From contig JAAMEZ010000003.1 in assembly GCA_013322215.1 (NCBI GenBank), positions 62,001 through 126,000 on the forward strand: a stretch of DNA of 64,000 nucleotides, written 5' to 3'. Positions 8,124-17,652 of this stretch are shown here, piece after piece. A program made the position numbers and the translations under genes. Position 1 is the first letter of the stretch. The number at the start of each line of letters is the position of its first letter. Below the pieces are notes generated by a model that saw only the letters and a list, made by a program, of their open reading frames with translations, was not told the origin of the DNA and ran no database searches. The DNA comes from Martinezella rhizogenes. GTDB taxonomy: Bacteria; Pseudomonadota; Alphaproteobacteria; Rhizobiales; Rhizobiaceae.

Positions 8124-9230
8124 TCAGCTGACACCCGCAAACTTCCCGGAAATATTCAGATCCGGATAGTAACCTGCCGGCTTGCCGCCGACCGTTTGAC
8201 CGCCGGTCAGGCTGCCTTGAATCTCCGATCCGAAGAAGGAATAAGGGAAAATTGGCTGCAGGGCGCTGACCTCGTCCAAACGCCGTCGCAGCTCGGACGG
8301 TATTTGAAATTCCAGGGCGCCGAGATTGTCCCTCAGTTGTTCCAGTTTCGTAGCACCGATGATGATCGAGGCAAGGCCAGGCTGGGTCATCGCCCAATTG
8401 ACCGCCACCTGCGCCATGCTGCGGCCAAGCTCGGCTGCCACCTTCTCCAACTCGGCGACGATCGCCCAGTTGCGCTCGTTGAATTTCTGGAAGCCAGGAT
8501 TGGTGGTGCCACGCACCGTTTCGAGCCGGCCGGCGGTCTCTCCTTTGCTGCTTGGACGATATTTACCGCTGAGCAGACCGCTCGCAAGCGGGCTCCAGGC
8601 CATGATGCCGGCGCCGTAACGCGTTCCGAACGGCACGAACTCATTTTCGATGTTGCGCTCGGCCAGCGAATATTCGAGCTGAAGGGCTGAGATCGGCTCG
8701 TAGCCGCGATGTTCGGCGACTGCCTGGGCCCGGCTGGCGTACCATGCGGGAACATCGGACAAGCCAATGTGGCGCACCTTGCCCGCGCGGACGAGGTCAT
8801 CGAAGGTGCGCATCACCTCCTCCGGCGGCGTCAGGCGATCCCAGCAATGCATGAGGTAGAGATCGATGTAATCCGTGTTGAGCCGCTTCAGCGACCCCTC
8901 GACGGCTCGCAGGATATTCTTGCGGCCATTGCCGGCCGCATTCGGCGTTTGTGCGGTAAGGTTCATGGTGAATTTGGTTGCGATGACGGCATCGTCACGC
9001 AAGCCCCGCTCAGCGATGAACTCACCAAGCCAAGCCTCGGACGTGCCGCCCGTATAGGCATCCGCGGTATCGAAGAAATTGCCGCCGGCATCGACATAGG
9101 CATTGAAGATCGCCCGCGCCGCCGCCTTGTCTGCCCCCCAACCCCATTCGGTGCCGAAGGTCATGGTGCCAAGGGCAAGCCGCGTTACCTTCAGCCCACT
9201 ATTCCCCAGCGTATAAAATTCCATGGTCAT
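8124..9230 (-). CDS. aldo/keto reductase
   Basis: A 368-residue NADP-dependent oxidoreductase of the YajO/Tas-like AKR group. The catalytic set is visible: Asp and Tyr in FFDTADAYTGGTSE, Lys in VIATKFTMN and His in YLMHCWDRLTPPEEV. The C-terminal IIIGATKLEQLRDNLGA binds cofactor. The substrate is unknown. The divergent LysR regulator, with an inverted repeat between the two genes, is the probable controller. Alternative in-frame Met at residue 3. Confidence 0.88.
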   Translation of the reverse strand: MTMEFYTLGNSGLKVTRLALGTMTFGTEWGWGADKAAARAIFNAYVDAGGNFFDTADAYTGGTSEAWLGEFIAERGLRDDAVIATKFTMNLTAQTPNAAGNGRKNILRAVEGSLKRLNTDYIDLYLMHCWDRLTPPEEVMRTFDDLVRAGKVRHIGLSDVPAWYASRAQAVAEHRGYEPISALQLEYSLAERNIENEFVPFGTRYGAGIMAWSPLASGLLSGKYRPSSKGETAGRLETVRGTTNPGFQKFNERNWAIVAELEKVAAELGRSMAQVAVNWAMTQPGLASIIIGATKLEQLRDNLGALEFQIPSELRRRLDEVSALQPIFPYSFFGSEIQGSLTGGQTVGGKPAGYYPDLNISGKFAGVS

Positions 9231-9341
9231 CGCTATGCTCCTTTTTGGCTAACCGGGCTGTGTTCGGCACCCGAACAGGCCCGCAACGATGCGATGTGTT
9301 TAGGTTCGCTGTTCTCGAGCCATTCGATAAGATCATGTAAT

Positions 9342-9358
9342 TCGCATGCATTATGCGA
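9342..9358. promoter_or_regulatory. candidate LysR-type operator (TCGCAT-N5-ATGCGA)
   Basis: TCGCATGCATTATGCGA is an inverted repeat with 6-bp arms and a 5-bp centre, in the spacer between the divergent reductase (start 9230) and LysR gene. It fits the T-N11-A rule for LysR sites (first T 9342, N11 giving A). It covers the upstream in-frame ATG at 9353, favouring the later start at 9371. Confidence 0.5.
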
Positions 9359-9370
9359 TACTGTGCAGCA

Positions 9371-10267
9371 ATGGATCGCGATCTACTGACACATCTGCCC
9401 ATCGTCGCTGCCGTGGCCCGCCGCGGCGGGTTCGCCGCCGCCGCCAGCGAATTGGGCATGAGCGCATCGGCCGTCAGCCATGCCGTTCGGCTGGTGGAAG
9501 AACGGCTCGGCCAGCCGCTGTTTGCGCGCACGACACGCAGTGTAGCCTTGACAGAGGCCGGCAAGAGCCTGATCGCCACCATCACCCCAGCACTGCAGGA
9601 CATTCACGAACGCATAGAGCGCATCAAGGCCGTCAAGGGCAGACCAAGCGGTCTGTTGCGCATCAATGCTGCCCGTATCAGCCTGCCGCTGACGCTCACC
9701 CGCGTGATCGCGGCGATGGCCGAACGCTATCCCGAAGTCGAGGTGGAGATCTTCTCCGATGAAAGGCTGACCGATATTGTCTCCGAGGGTTTTGACGCCG
9801 GCATCCGCGTCGGCGAAATGATCGCACAGGACATGGTCGCCGTTCGCCTCATCCCTCCTTTCCGATCGGTCGTCGTTGCTTCGCCAGAGTATATCGGGCG
9901 CTTCGGGCGTCCAAACACGCTTGCGGATCTCTCCGGCCATAATTGTATCGGCTATCGCCTGATCCGCTCCGGAGGCCTCTATCAATGGGAATTCGTCGAG
10001 GATGGGCGGGATGTCGCGGTGACGGTAAAGGGCCAGGCGATCGTTACTGAATCGCATTCGGCGATAGAACTGGCCGTTGCAGGCGTAGGATTGGCTTATG
10101 TCTTCGAGCCGCTGGTGAAGGCGGAGATCGCATCCGGCAGGCTTGTTCAGCTTCTAAGCGATTATGCGGTGACGGAAGCAGGCCTTTTCCTCTACTTCCC
10201 CCGTCGTGCCGAACTGGCGCCGAAGCTCAGGGCCTTCATCGACACAGTACGACAGGTCAATCGTTGA
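9371..10267 (+). CDS. LysR-family transcriptional regulator
   Basis: A protein of 298 residues (304 if the ATG at 9353 is used). The N-terminal winged helix-turn-helix reads AAVARRGGFAAAASELGMSASAVSHAVRLVEERLGQPLFARTTRSV, the standard LysR layout. The substrate-binding domain follows from about residue 90 (GLLRINAARISLPLTL). It belongs to the large group that controls a divergent oxidoreductase gene, here the aldo/keto reductase. The effector cannot be inferred. Confidence 0.88.
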   Translation: MDRDLLTHLPIVAAVARRGGFAAAASELGMSASAVSHAVRLVEERLGQPLFARTTRSVALTEAGKSLIATITPALQDIHERIERIKAVKGRPSGLLRINAARISLPLTLTRVIAAMAERYPEVEVEIFSDERLTDIVSEGFDAGIRVGEMIAQDMVAVRLIPPFRSVVVASPEYIGRFGRPNTLADLSGHNCIGYRLIRSGGLYQWEFVEDGRDVAVTVKGQAIVTESHSAIELAVAGVGLAYVFEPLVKAEIASGRLVQLLSDYAVTEAGLFLYFPRRAELAPKLRAFIDTVRQVNR

Positions 10268-10369
10268 GTCGGCTTTCGGCTAGGTAAAAATGCCATTCGG
10301 TTCCTATCGATACGCTAACGAATGGTCAAATCGCGCAGGCATTGTACCAAATACGCACGAAATGCAGCA

Positions 10370-10385
10370 CTGGATCGCGATCCAG
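10370..10385. promoter_or_regulatory. 16-bp perfect palindrome upstream of XRE regulator
   Basis: CTGGATCGCGATCCAG is fully self-complementary and lies about 145 bases before the XRE regulator start, in a 260-bp gap without a supported gene. A perfect palindrome here suggests an operator, perhaps for autoregulation, but no second copy was noticed. Confidence 0.35.
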
Positions 10386-10528
10386 GTGAATCGCGATTGC
10401 CGTCTCTCATGGCACTCGGCAGTCATAGTGTGAAAGCTTCGCCAATGGGGACATGCAGGAATTCCACGGCATTCGCCATCACCGCCTGCCAGTTCGATTG
10501 CCAGCTTCCCGGTCTGAATGAGGAACTC

Positions 10529-10936
10529 GTGCAAGATATTTCGAAAAGAAAGCCGCCTAGCCCGATCGATATCGAAGTCGGCAAACGTATCCGCGCACAA
10601 CGGCGCCAGCTGGGCATGAGCCAATCGGCGCTCGCCGAAAAGCTAGGCCTCACGTTTCAGCAGGTTCAGAAGTATGAAAAAGGCACCAACCGTGTCGGTG
10701 CAAGTCGCCTGCAGCGTGTTGCCGACTGTCTCAGCGTCCCGATTTCACATTTCTTCGACAACACGGCTTTCGACAATCCTATGTCGACCGATGAGGCACG
10801 AATGATCCGCAACGACCTCGTCGGCTTCCTTTCCTCCGAAGAAGGTATCGAGCTCAACCGAGCCTTTGCAAAGATCAAGGATGCAAGGACCCGCCAGAAG
10901 ATCGTGGGCCTGCTCAAGTCGCTAGCTTTGACTTAG
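10529..10936 (+). CDS. XRE-family helix-turn-helix regulator
   Basis: A product of about 135 residues. The HTH domain reads IDIEVGKRIRAQRRQLGMSQSALAEKLGLTFQQVQKYEKGTNRVGASRLQRVADCLSVPISHFF, the arrangement of small rhizobial Cro/C1-type regulators. The C-terminal helices end KIVGLLKSLALT. I chose the GTG at 10529 because GAGGA precedes it and homologues begin near KRKPPSPID. The frame continues to 10322 but that stretch has no conserved character. The target is unknown. Confidence 0.8.
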   Translation: MQDISKRKPPSPIDIEVGKRIRAQRRQLGMSQSALAEKLGLTFQQVQKYEKGTNRVGASRLQRVADCLSVPISHFFDNTAFDNPMSTDEARMIRNDLVGFLSSEEGIELNRAFAKIKDARTRQKIVGLLKSLALT

Positions 10937-10991
10937 AACAATTCCGGAATAAGCGCGGCAGCTTTCCGTCCGAATTTAAGAACACAGTGAT

Positions 10992-11030
10992 GGAGCGATT
11001 TGGCGGTTCCGTGAAACGTCAAACCGCTCC
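10992..11030. terminator. hairpin between convergent genes, possible terminator
   Basis: GGAGCGATTTG at 10992-11002 pairs with CAAACCGCTCC at 11020-11030 with one mismatch, between the convergent XRE and TadG-like genes. There is no clear T-run, so terminator function is only likely by position. Confidence 0.35.
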
Positions 11031-11065
11031 GGCCTTCATTGCCCGGACAATTCAATACTTGGCCG

Positions 11066-12397
11066 TCAGCTTGTGATGCGTGGAGTGCGAATAACCTTCA
11101 AGAACAAGGCGTTCATCGCATCCGCGATCCCCTGTGTCGGGCTAACCTCGAAATAAAGGCCGGGTGAGGCGCAAGTCTGCAAATTGGTGCCGATTTGCGA
11201 TTGGAACGGTGCGATCCACTGGTTGTACCAAGGGTTTGTCGGCAGGGGAAAATAGGTCGTGTAGAGGATGGCGATCTTGATGTTCTGGTTCTTCAGGGGC
11301 TGACAGAAGGCGGTTGCGAGCGGCTCCTGGCAACGCCCGCCCGTGGTCGGCTTGGTGCAGGTGTTGGGCTTATAGCTGTCGCCAACGCCGTCAGTGACTA
11401 GGAAGAGGACCTTCTGACGATCGGAACTGGTGTTTCCGCTTCCGCCGGTGCCGATGATCGGCTTGAGCTGCGTCAACATCGTATCGAAACTCGTATCCTG
11501 GTCGTTGTTGTCGCCCTGTCCATGAACAGTCATCAGGTCCACGTTCTTGCTGATGGCATCGCTGACCTGCGCCATATCGGATGACAGCGGGGATACGTTG
11601 GTCAAGCCAATTGTCGTGGTGTCAGCACCGAATGTATAGACGGCCATTCTGTACTGATCGGGTGTCACCCGGTTCGTCTTAGCAGTATTCGTAAGCGACT
11701 GTGTCGCCAGCCCGACGACAGCGATGCGGGTCTGGACGCCAAGGCTCTTTGCAAGCTCGTAGTAATTGTTTTTATTGCTGCTGTCGTGGCACGCAAACGC
11801 GCAACTATCTCGCGTATGTGCCACCATCGTGTTGATATCGTTCAGCGTAGCACCGATCCCCATGGATGGCGTGTTGTCCAGCAGCATGTAGAAATCCATG
11901 AAGTTCGCCGTCTGATACTGTGCAGATGCCGACCCGCTGACGGGAATGGATGTTTTTCCGATGACCTGGCTCAACGTCGTCGGCACGTTCGCCGAAAAAT
12001 TGACCGTCGATGAGACGATATTTCCCGTGCGCGTTACCGCGGCGCTGACGCTGACCGGTATGTTCTGGAGATCGCTTGATGCCTGGCCGAGAAAGAGCTT
12101 GTTGGCGTCGCTTTGACCGATAGTGATGGTACCGTCGCTCGTCATGGCCATGGCAGCCGCAACCGCCGGAGATGAATCTGCGATTGCGCCCACCGCAGCC
12201 GCGTCGGCGGCATTTTGTAACTCCGTTCTGACAAGCATCGCATCGGTGACATCGAGCGCCAAACCACCCACCGCGATCAACGGAACGGCAACCAGTGCTG
12301 TCGTGATTGCGAAATTCCCCGACCGGTCCGCAAACAGCATCCCTGAAAGCTTGCCCAATGCGCCGAACGACTGCGGATAGATCCTGAATCTCTTCAC
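11066..12397 (-). CDS. TadG-like pilus-assembly / von Willebrand A-domain protein
   Basis: Begins with KRFRIYPQSFGALGKLSGMLFADRSGNFAITTALVAVPLIAVGGLALDV, the TadE/TadG leader with one transmembrane helix. Residues of the LQNAADAAAVGA type follow, typical of Flp pilus pseudopilin-like TadG. A von Willebrand A domain starts at DFYMLLDNTPSMG, a MIDAS-like D-x-T-x-S variant, and contains FLVTDGVGD. The GTG at 12397 is my choice; a TTG start at 12466 is possible. No tad operon is nearby, so it is an orphan. Probably inner-membrane anchored with a periplasmic vWA domain. Confidence 0.75.
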   Translation of the reverse strand: MKRFRIYPQSFGALGKLSGMLFADRSGNFAITTALVAVPLIAVGGLALDVTDAMLVRTELQNAADAAAVGAIADSSPAVAAAMAMTSDGTITIGQSDANKLFLGQASSDLQNIPVSVSAAVTRTGNIVSSTVNFSANVPTTLSQVIGKTSIPVSGSASAQYQTANFMDFYMLLDNTPSMGIGATLNDINTMVAHTRDSCAFACHDSSNKNNYYELAKSLGVQTRIAVVGLATQSLTNTAKTNRVTPDQYRMAVYTFGADTTTIGLTNVSPLSSDMAQVSDAISKNVDLMTVHGQGDNNDQDTSFDTMLTQLKPIIGTGGSGNTSSDRQKVLFLVTDGVGDSYKPNTCTKPTTGGRCQEPLATAFCQPLKNQNIKIAILYTTYFPLPTNPWYNQWIAPFQSQIGTNLQTCASPGLYFEVSPTQGIADAMNALFLKVIRTPRITS

Positions 12398-12858
12398 GAG
12401 AAAGCTCTCTGTAGTATAAGTTGTATTTTCAAAACCTTCGCGAATTGAAAGTATTATCACTTTCAAATATACTTATTTGTATTATAGATCTGAAATATTT
12501 AAATTCTCATAAGAGCAAACTTCCTATTTATACTGCAGAAATTCAGGAGAAATTTACCAAGAATCCATTATATATTCGTTGACCCTGCGGATGAAGTGAA
12601 TAGAAATTCGATACGATACTCTTCATGCAGCGACCCTAAATCGTGCATAAATCGCTTATTTCATGAAAAATGACATGCGCCATGCAATATAAGCGCGAGA
12701 CTCGTCAGCGCGAAAATAACGCAGAAATTGTAAATCTGCCCAAGGTATCTTTACCCGATTTTTAGTGTTTACCCGCGAAAGCAATCGCCATCGGTTTCAG
12801 GTGCGGCAGCCGTCGTTGGAACAGTCCTTGCCCTGATGGCTATAGTTGGGATCTTTAC
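12398..12858. other. AT-rich intergenic region between divergent genes
   Basis: About 460 bases between the TadG-like gene and the GGDEF/EAL gene. It is markedly AT-rich compared with its surroundings and has no supported ORF. It presumably carries the two divergent promoters; no operator stands out to me. Confidence 0.5.
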
Positions 12859-14937
12859 GTGCGCGTTCTTTCCTGCATCTTCACGGAACACAATCTGTGG
12901 CTCGTTCTTCTCGCAGCGTTCGTCTGCATCAGCGGCGGCTGGATCACGCTCAATCTACTCAAGCGGGCCGAAAAGACGCGCGAACTTCAGCGTGGCGGCT
13001 GGATCTTCCTGACCGCTGTGGCGGCCGGATCGTCGATCTGGTGCACGCATTTCATCGGCATGCTGGCATATGAGGTCGGCGCCCCGGTCACTTTCGATCC
13101 GATCCTGACGATGGCTTCCTTTCTGCTGGCTGCCATCGGCTGCGCCGCTGGCTTTACTATCGCATTGTCGCGCTTGCCGCGTATCGCACCGGAGTTTGGA
13201 GGAGCCGTCGTCGGTCTTTCCATCACTATCATGCACTACACGGGCATGCTGGCCTACCATGTCGATGGCATCGTCGAATGGAACCAGGGCTATGTCATCG
13301 GCTCCGTGGTGCTTTCGGTAATTTTTGCCACGCTTGCGCTCAATCAGGCGGTCCGCCGGCCCTGGCGCGCTTCCTTAATCGCCAGCCTTGCCCTCTTCGT
13401 CGTCGCCGTGGTTTCGCTTCACTTTACGGCAATGACCGCCGTATCGGTCACCCCGCTTGCAACCGGCGCTGCTATCGCGGATGCCTATGCGTTGAAGGCC
13501 ATGGCCGTAGCTGTTGCCGGCGGAGGATTGCTCATCATCGGCACTGGGGTTGCAAGCTATATGATCGATGAACGAGCTTCGCGCGAATCCATCGAGAAGC
13601 TTCAGCATATGGCGCTCAACGACCTATTGACGGGTCTGCCCAATCGCAGCAGCTTTGCCGACCATCTTCAGCGCGAGATGGGACATGCCAAGGAAGACGG
13701 CGTAAAACTCGCGGTTATCGGCATCGACCTCGATCGCTTCAAGGAAATCAACGACCTGCGAGGACACAAGGCCGGCGACCAGGCATTGAAGGCAATTGGA
13801 CGCCGGCTGCTGCGCCTCGTCAGGGATGGCGAGTTCGTCGCCCGCGTCGGTGGTGACGAGTTCGCCGCCGTCAAGCGCTTTCGCGAACAGAGCGAGCTTC
13901 TGGATTTCGTAGCCCGGTTGGAGAAGGTCCTGTTTGAACCGATCCGGATCGACGACTTCGAGACGGTAACGGGCGCCAGCATCGGTGTCGCTGTCTATCC
14001 CGACGATGGCATCGATCAGGAGCGCCTCGTCAGCAATGCCGACCTTGCAATGTATCGCGCCAAGGCCGATATCGGCCGTGCCGTCTGCTTTTATGAATCC
14101 AAGATGGATGAAGCCGCCCGCGCCCGCCATACGCTCGCACAGGACCTGCGCCGTGCCGTCGAATTGGACCAGCTCGACCTGCACTATCAGGTACAGACCT
14201 CCGTTCGCACGGGGCAGATCTGCGGCTATGAAGTCCTCGTCCGCTGGCACCATCCCGAGCGCGGCGCTGTGCCCCCTTCGGAATTCATCCCGATTGCCGA
14301 AGAAAGCGGCACGATCCTAGTCATCGGCGAATGGGTGTTGCGCACCGCCTGCAAGCAGGCCGCCTCATGGGACCAGCCCTACAAGATCGCCGTCAATCTT
14401 TCGCCCGTACAGTTCGCTCACGCCGATCTTGCCAAACTCGTCCATACGATCCTTCTCGAAACCGGCCTGTCGCCGTCGCGATTGGAGCTGGAAATCACCG
14501 AGTCCACCATCATTGCGGACAAGAGCCGAACGCTGCATGTGCTGCGGCAAATCCGGGCTCTCGGCGTGACCGTTGCGATCGATGATTTCGGAACAGGATA
14601 TTCGTCGCTCGACACTCTCCGTTCCTTCCCCTTCGACAAGATCAAGCTCGATCGCTCCTTCATGAACGAGGTGGACCACAGCATACAGGCAAAGGCGATC
14701 GTTCGCGCCGTGCTGACGCTCGGCAAGAGCCTTGAGATTCCGGTGCTGGCGGAAGGTGTGGAAACCAACCACCAGCTCGAAATCCTCCGTGTCGAAGGCT
14801 GCGATGAGGCACAAGGCTTCTTCCTCGGCCGTCCGAAGCCCGTCGGACAGATCTTTCATAAAGAGCCTATCGCCGAAGAAGACGAGGCATCTGCATTTTC
14901 CGGCCGGGTACCGCCCCAGCGCATGCGCCGCCGCTAG
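12859..14937 (+). CDS. MHYT-GGDEF-EAL membrane protein (cyclic-di-GMP turnover)
   Basis: A 692-residue protein beginning with a GTG. The N-terminal MHYT sensor (about residues 1-235) has seven hydrophobic segments and the signature repeats THFIGMLAY, MHYTGMLAY and LHFTAM, thought to bind copper or a gas. A GGDEF domain with intact RVGGDEFAAV follows near residue 335. The EAL domain from about residue 430 reads YEVLVRW where EAL is expected (EVL), and retains EITES, IDDFGTGYSSL and LAEGVET. It could therefore make and/or degrade c-di-GMP; the EVL substitution is conservative and often tolerated. It stands alone. Confidence 0.92.
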   Translation: MRVLSCIFTEHNLWLVLLAAFVCISGGWITLNLLKRAEKTRELQRGGWIFLTAVAAGSSIWCTHFIGMLAYEVGAPVTFDPILTMASFLLAAIGCAAGFTIALSRLPRIAPEFGGAVVGLSITIMHYTGMLAYHVDGIVEWNQGYVIGSVVLSVIFATLALNQAVRRPWRASLIASLALFVVAVVSLHFTAMTAVSVTPLATGAAIADAYALKAMAVAVAGGGLLIIGTGVASYMIDERASRESIEKLQHMALNDLLTGLPNRSSFADHLQREMGHAKEDGVKLAVIGIDLDRFKEINDLRGHKAGDQALKAIGRRLLRLVRDGEFVARVGGDEFAAVKRFREQSELLDFVARLEKVLFEPIRIDDFETVTGASIGVAVYPDDGIDQERLVSNADLAMYRAKADIGRAVCFYESKMDEAARARHTLAQDLRRAVELDQLDLHYQVQTSVRTGQICGYEVLVRWHHPERGAVPPSEFIPIAEESGTILVIGEWVLRTACKQAASWDQPYKIAVNLSPVQFAHADLAKLVHTILLETGLSPSRLELEITESTIIADKSRTLHVLRQIRALGVTVAIDDFGTGYSSLDTLRSFPFDKIKLDRSFMNEVDHSIQAKAIVRAVLTLGKSLEIPVLAEGVETNHQLEILRVEGCDEAQGFFLGRPKPVGQIFHKEPIAEEDEASAFSGRVPPQRMRRR

Positions 14938-15044
14938 ATGGATCCAAACACGTTGCGCGATAGATAGATGCGGCAATTCCGGGGCGCGGCTCTGCGCGCT
15001 CCTTCATCCCCGCGCGAATTTACCGGCCGCTGCTGCCCGCAACA

Positions 15045-17516
15045 TCAGATCGAACGGTCAGACACTTCGCCAATCCATTCCGTTGTGAGCTCGATCGTCA
15101 CGGCGGAGCGGATGTCGAGAGCATTGGCCGCCACCAGAAGTTCGTAGCGACCGGCGACGGCTCGAAATGCTCCCGCCTGCTCGTCGAAATAGCTCAGATC
15201 ACGTGGGCGTATGACAAGCGAGGCCGTCCCTTGTTCGCCGGGTGCAAGCCGAAGCTTGGCAAAGGCGCGCAACTCCTTGTCCGGACGCTCGACCGTCGAA
15301 ACAAGGGGCCGCACATAAAGCTGCACGAGTTCGCAACCGGTCCTGTCGCCGATATTGGTGACATCGATTGTCACGGTGACGCCCTCCGCGCCCATCTTTG
15401 TTGCCGATGCCCGCGCCTCGCCCCAGGAAAACCGGGTATAGCCGAGACCGAAGCCGAAGGGGAACAAGGGCTCGATGCCGCGCTTATCGTGATGGCGGTA
15501 TCCGACAAAGACGCCTTCCTCGTAGCGCACATGCCCATCCTTGCCGGGATAGACGGATGCATCGCCAACCATGGCGGAATTATCCGACAGGCGCTTGGGG
15601 AAGGTCTGCGGCAGGCGTCCGCCGGGCTCGACATCGCCGAAGAGCACATCGGCAACGGCATGCCCCAGTTCCTGGCCGGGATACCACATCTGCAACACGG
15701 CCCGAACCTTGTCGAGCCACGGCATCTCGATGGGACCGCCGGTCTGCAGCACGACAATCGTATTGGCGTTTGTCGCCGCCACACGGTCTATCAGTTCCTC
15801 TTGCCGACCCGGAAGGCGCATGTCGGGCAGATCGAGGCCCTCCGTATCCCACTCGCCGTCGCGGCCGACGAAGAGTAGAACGACATCAGCATTCCTTGCC
15901 TTGTCAACAGCATCCAGCATGGCGTCTTCGCCGAGCGGCTTCTCCACGCCGAAGCGTACCGCCGTCAGATTGATCCCCTCCTCGGTCGCCGCGGAAGAGC
16001 AATATTCGACCACCATCTTGTAGCTCTGGCCTGCTTCCAGATGGACGCCCTGCCGCTGCTCGACATTGGCCGTGCCGAAATAATTGTCGCCGCGAGCCCA
16101 ACCGTCATAACCATTCACGACGAGCCTGCCGTCGACATAAAGCCTGGCGAGGCCCGCATTCGTCATGCCAAATATGTGCTCGCCGCTCGCCGTCGGCATG
16201 TAGGAGGCCGTCATGCGGGCGGAGAATTCGTTGGGATCAAGCTCGGCGGACGGCAGATCGAACCAGAAGAACTCGCCCTTGTTGGCGGTTTCGGTGGCCA
16301 GGGCTGGGCCTGCAAGATCGCGTCCCTTGAAATACTCCACCCGCATCTCACCGGAGAAGACATTGATCAGGCGATTGTTGCGGCAGCCGGCAGCATGATG
16401 GATGCTGTTTGCATTTGACAGCGCCTGACGGATGCCTTCCAGCGGGCTGATCCTGTAGTGAGCGGCAATCTGGGCGCTGCCGCCGCCCATGACACGGGCG
16501 TCAGCTGCGTTCGGTCCGATAACCGCCACATGCCCGAGCCCTGCCTTCTGCAGCGGCAGAATGCCGTCATTCTTCAAGAGCACAGCACCCTCGGCCCCGA
16601 GCTTACGGATCAAAGCGCGATCCTCCGGCAGATCGAGCGCGTGCTCGCTTAAGTCGGGTGCCTTCTCGAAGGCGCCGACTCGCTCAAGCAACGTCAGAAT
16701 GCGGCGGGCGGCTTCGCGCACCGTCTTCGGGTCGACCTCGCCGTTGCGAACGGCCGCCACGAGCTTTTCGCCGCGGTCGCGCGTCGGACCGGGCATTTCC
16801 AGATCGAGCCCGGCATTGACAGTCGCCGCCGTCGAATGCGAACCGAACCAGTCCGACATGACGATGCCGTCAAAACCCCACTCCTCCCGCAAGACTTTCG
16901 TCAGCAGCCAGGGATGCTCGCTCGTATAAGTGCCGTTCAGCCGGTTGTAGGAGGACATGACGGCCATGACGCCGGCCTTCTTCACGGCCTGCTCGAACGG
17001 CGGCAGATAGATTTCGCGAAGAGCACGCTCATCGATATCCGACGACATCGTCTGACGCTCAATCTCGGATTCATTGCCCGCAAAGTGCTTGATCGTGGCG
17101 ACAATGCCGTGTCCCTGCACGCCCTGGATATAGGCGACGGCAAGCTCGGCCGTCAGCATCGGATCTTCCGAATAGCATTCGAAATTGCGGCCATTGAGGC
17201 CGGAGCGATGAATATTGACCGTCGGCGCCAATAGCACCGAAGCGCCCTTGCTCTTGGCCTGGCCGGCAAGCGCCACGCCCATGCGTTCGACAAGGGCCGG
17301 ATTCCATGTCGCGCCAAGCGCGATGGCAACGGGAAAGCAGGCCGCATTGACGCCGGCAACCAGTGAGCCGGCGCCGCGGGCTCCATTCGGTCCATCCGTG
17401 ACCTTGATCTTCGGAATACCAAGGCGCTCGACTGGCACCGTGGTCCAGAAATCGGCGCCGGACAGCAGCGAAACCTGCTCTTCAAGCGTCATCCGGTCGA
17501 GAATATCGTCGATCAT
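15045..17516 (-). CDS. GH3 beta-glucosidase with PA14 insert
   Basis: An 823-residue glycoside hydrolase family 3 enzyme. The N-terminal domain has TDGPNGARG, the KHFAGNESE loop (K143-H144) and the nucleophile Asp222 in GIVMSDWFGSHS. A PA14 carbohydrate-binding insert spans roughly residues 390-535 (GEHIFGMTNAGLARLYVDG). The (alpha/beta)6 domain and a C-terminal fibronectin-III-like domain (VTIDVTNIGDRTGCELVQLYV) follow. It resembles Agrobacterium Cbg-type enzymes that release glucose from plant glucosides. No signal peptide is seen with this start. The ATG at 17516 follows GGGAGG; the upstream extension to 17660 is not conserved. Confidence 0.92.
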   Translation of the reverse strand: MIDDILDRMTLEEQVSLLSGADFWTTVPVERLGIPKIKVTDGPNGARGAGSLVAGVNAACFPVAIALGATWNPALVERMGVALAGQAKSKGASVLLAPTVNIHRSGLNGRNFECYSEDPMLTAELAVAYIQGVQGHGIVATIKHFAGNESEIERQTMSSDIDERALREIYLPPFEQAVKKAGVMAVMSSYNRLNGTYTSEHPWLLTKVLREEWGFDGIVMSDWFGSHSTAATVNAGLDLEMPGPTRDRGEKLVAAVRNGEVDPKTVREAARRILTLLERVGAFEKAPDLSEHALDLPEDRALIRKLGAEGAVLLKNDGILPLQKAGLGHVAVIGPNAADARVMGGGSAQIAAHYRISPLEGIRQALSNANSIHHAAGCRNNRLINVFSGEMRVEYFKGRDLAGPALATETANKGEFFWFDLPSAELDPNEFSARMTASYMPTASGEHIFGMTNAGLARLYVDGRLVVNGYDGWARGDNYFGTANVEQRQGVHLEAGQSYKMVVEYCSSAATEEGINLTAVRFGVEKPLGEDAMLDAVDKARNADVVLLFVGRDGEWDTEGLDLPDMRLPGRQEELIDRVAATNANTIVVLQTGGPIEMPWLDKVRAVLQMWYPGQELGHAVADVLFGDVEPGGRLPQTFPKRLSDNSAMVGDASVYPGKDGHVRYEEGVFVGYRHHDKRGIEPLFPFGFGLGYTRFSWGEARASATKMGAEGVTVTIDVTNIGDRTGCELVQLYVRPLVSTVERPDKELRAFAKLRLAPGEQGTASLVIRPRDLSYFDEQAGAFRAVAGRYELLVAANALDIRSAVTIELTTEWIGEVSDRSI

Positions 17517-17622
17517 TAGGCCTCCCGAGCAATTCCCTGGCTGTTCCATCGTCCATCCGCGATGAAGATTCGCATTTAAGACAAACAAATCATAAACACG
17601 CCAGATGTTCTTCCGATAGTGC

Positions 17623-17652
17623 GATATGTGGATGAAATCACATATCTTTTTT
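17623..17652. promoter_or_regulatory. inverted repeat GATATGTG-N8-CACATATC followed by T-run
   Basis: Perfect 8-bp arms with an 8-bp centre lie 107-130 bases upstream of the beta-glucosidase start, in a 326-bp divergent spacer without a gene. A run of T follows on the plus strand, so the structure could be a terminator. No plus-strand gene precedes it, so an operator for the GH3 gene is as likely. Confidence 0.4.
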
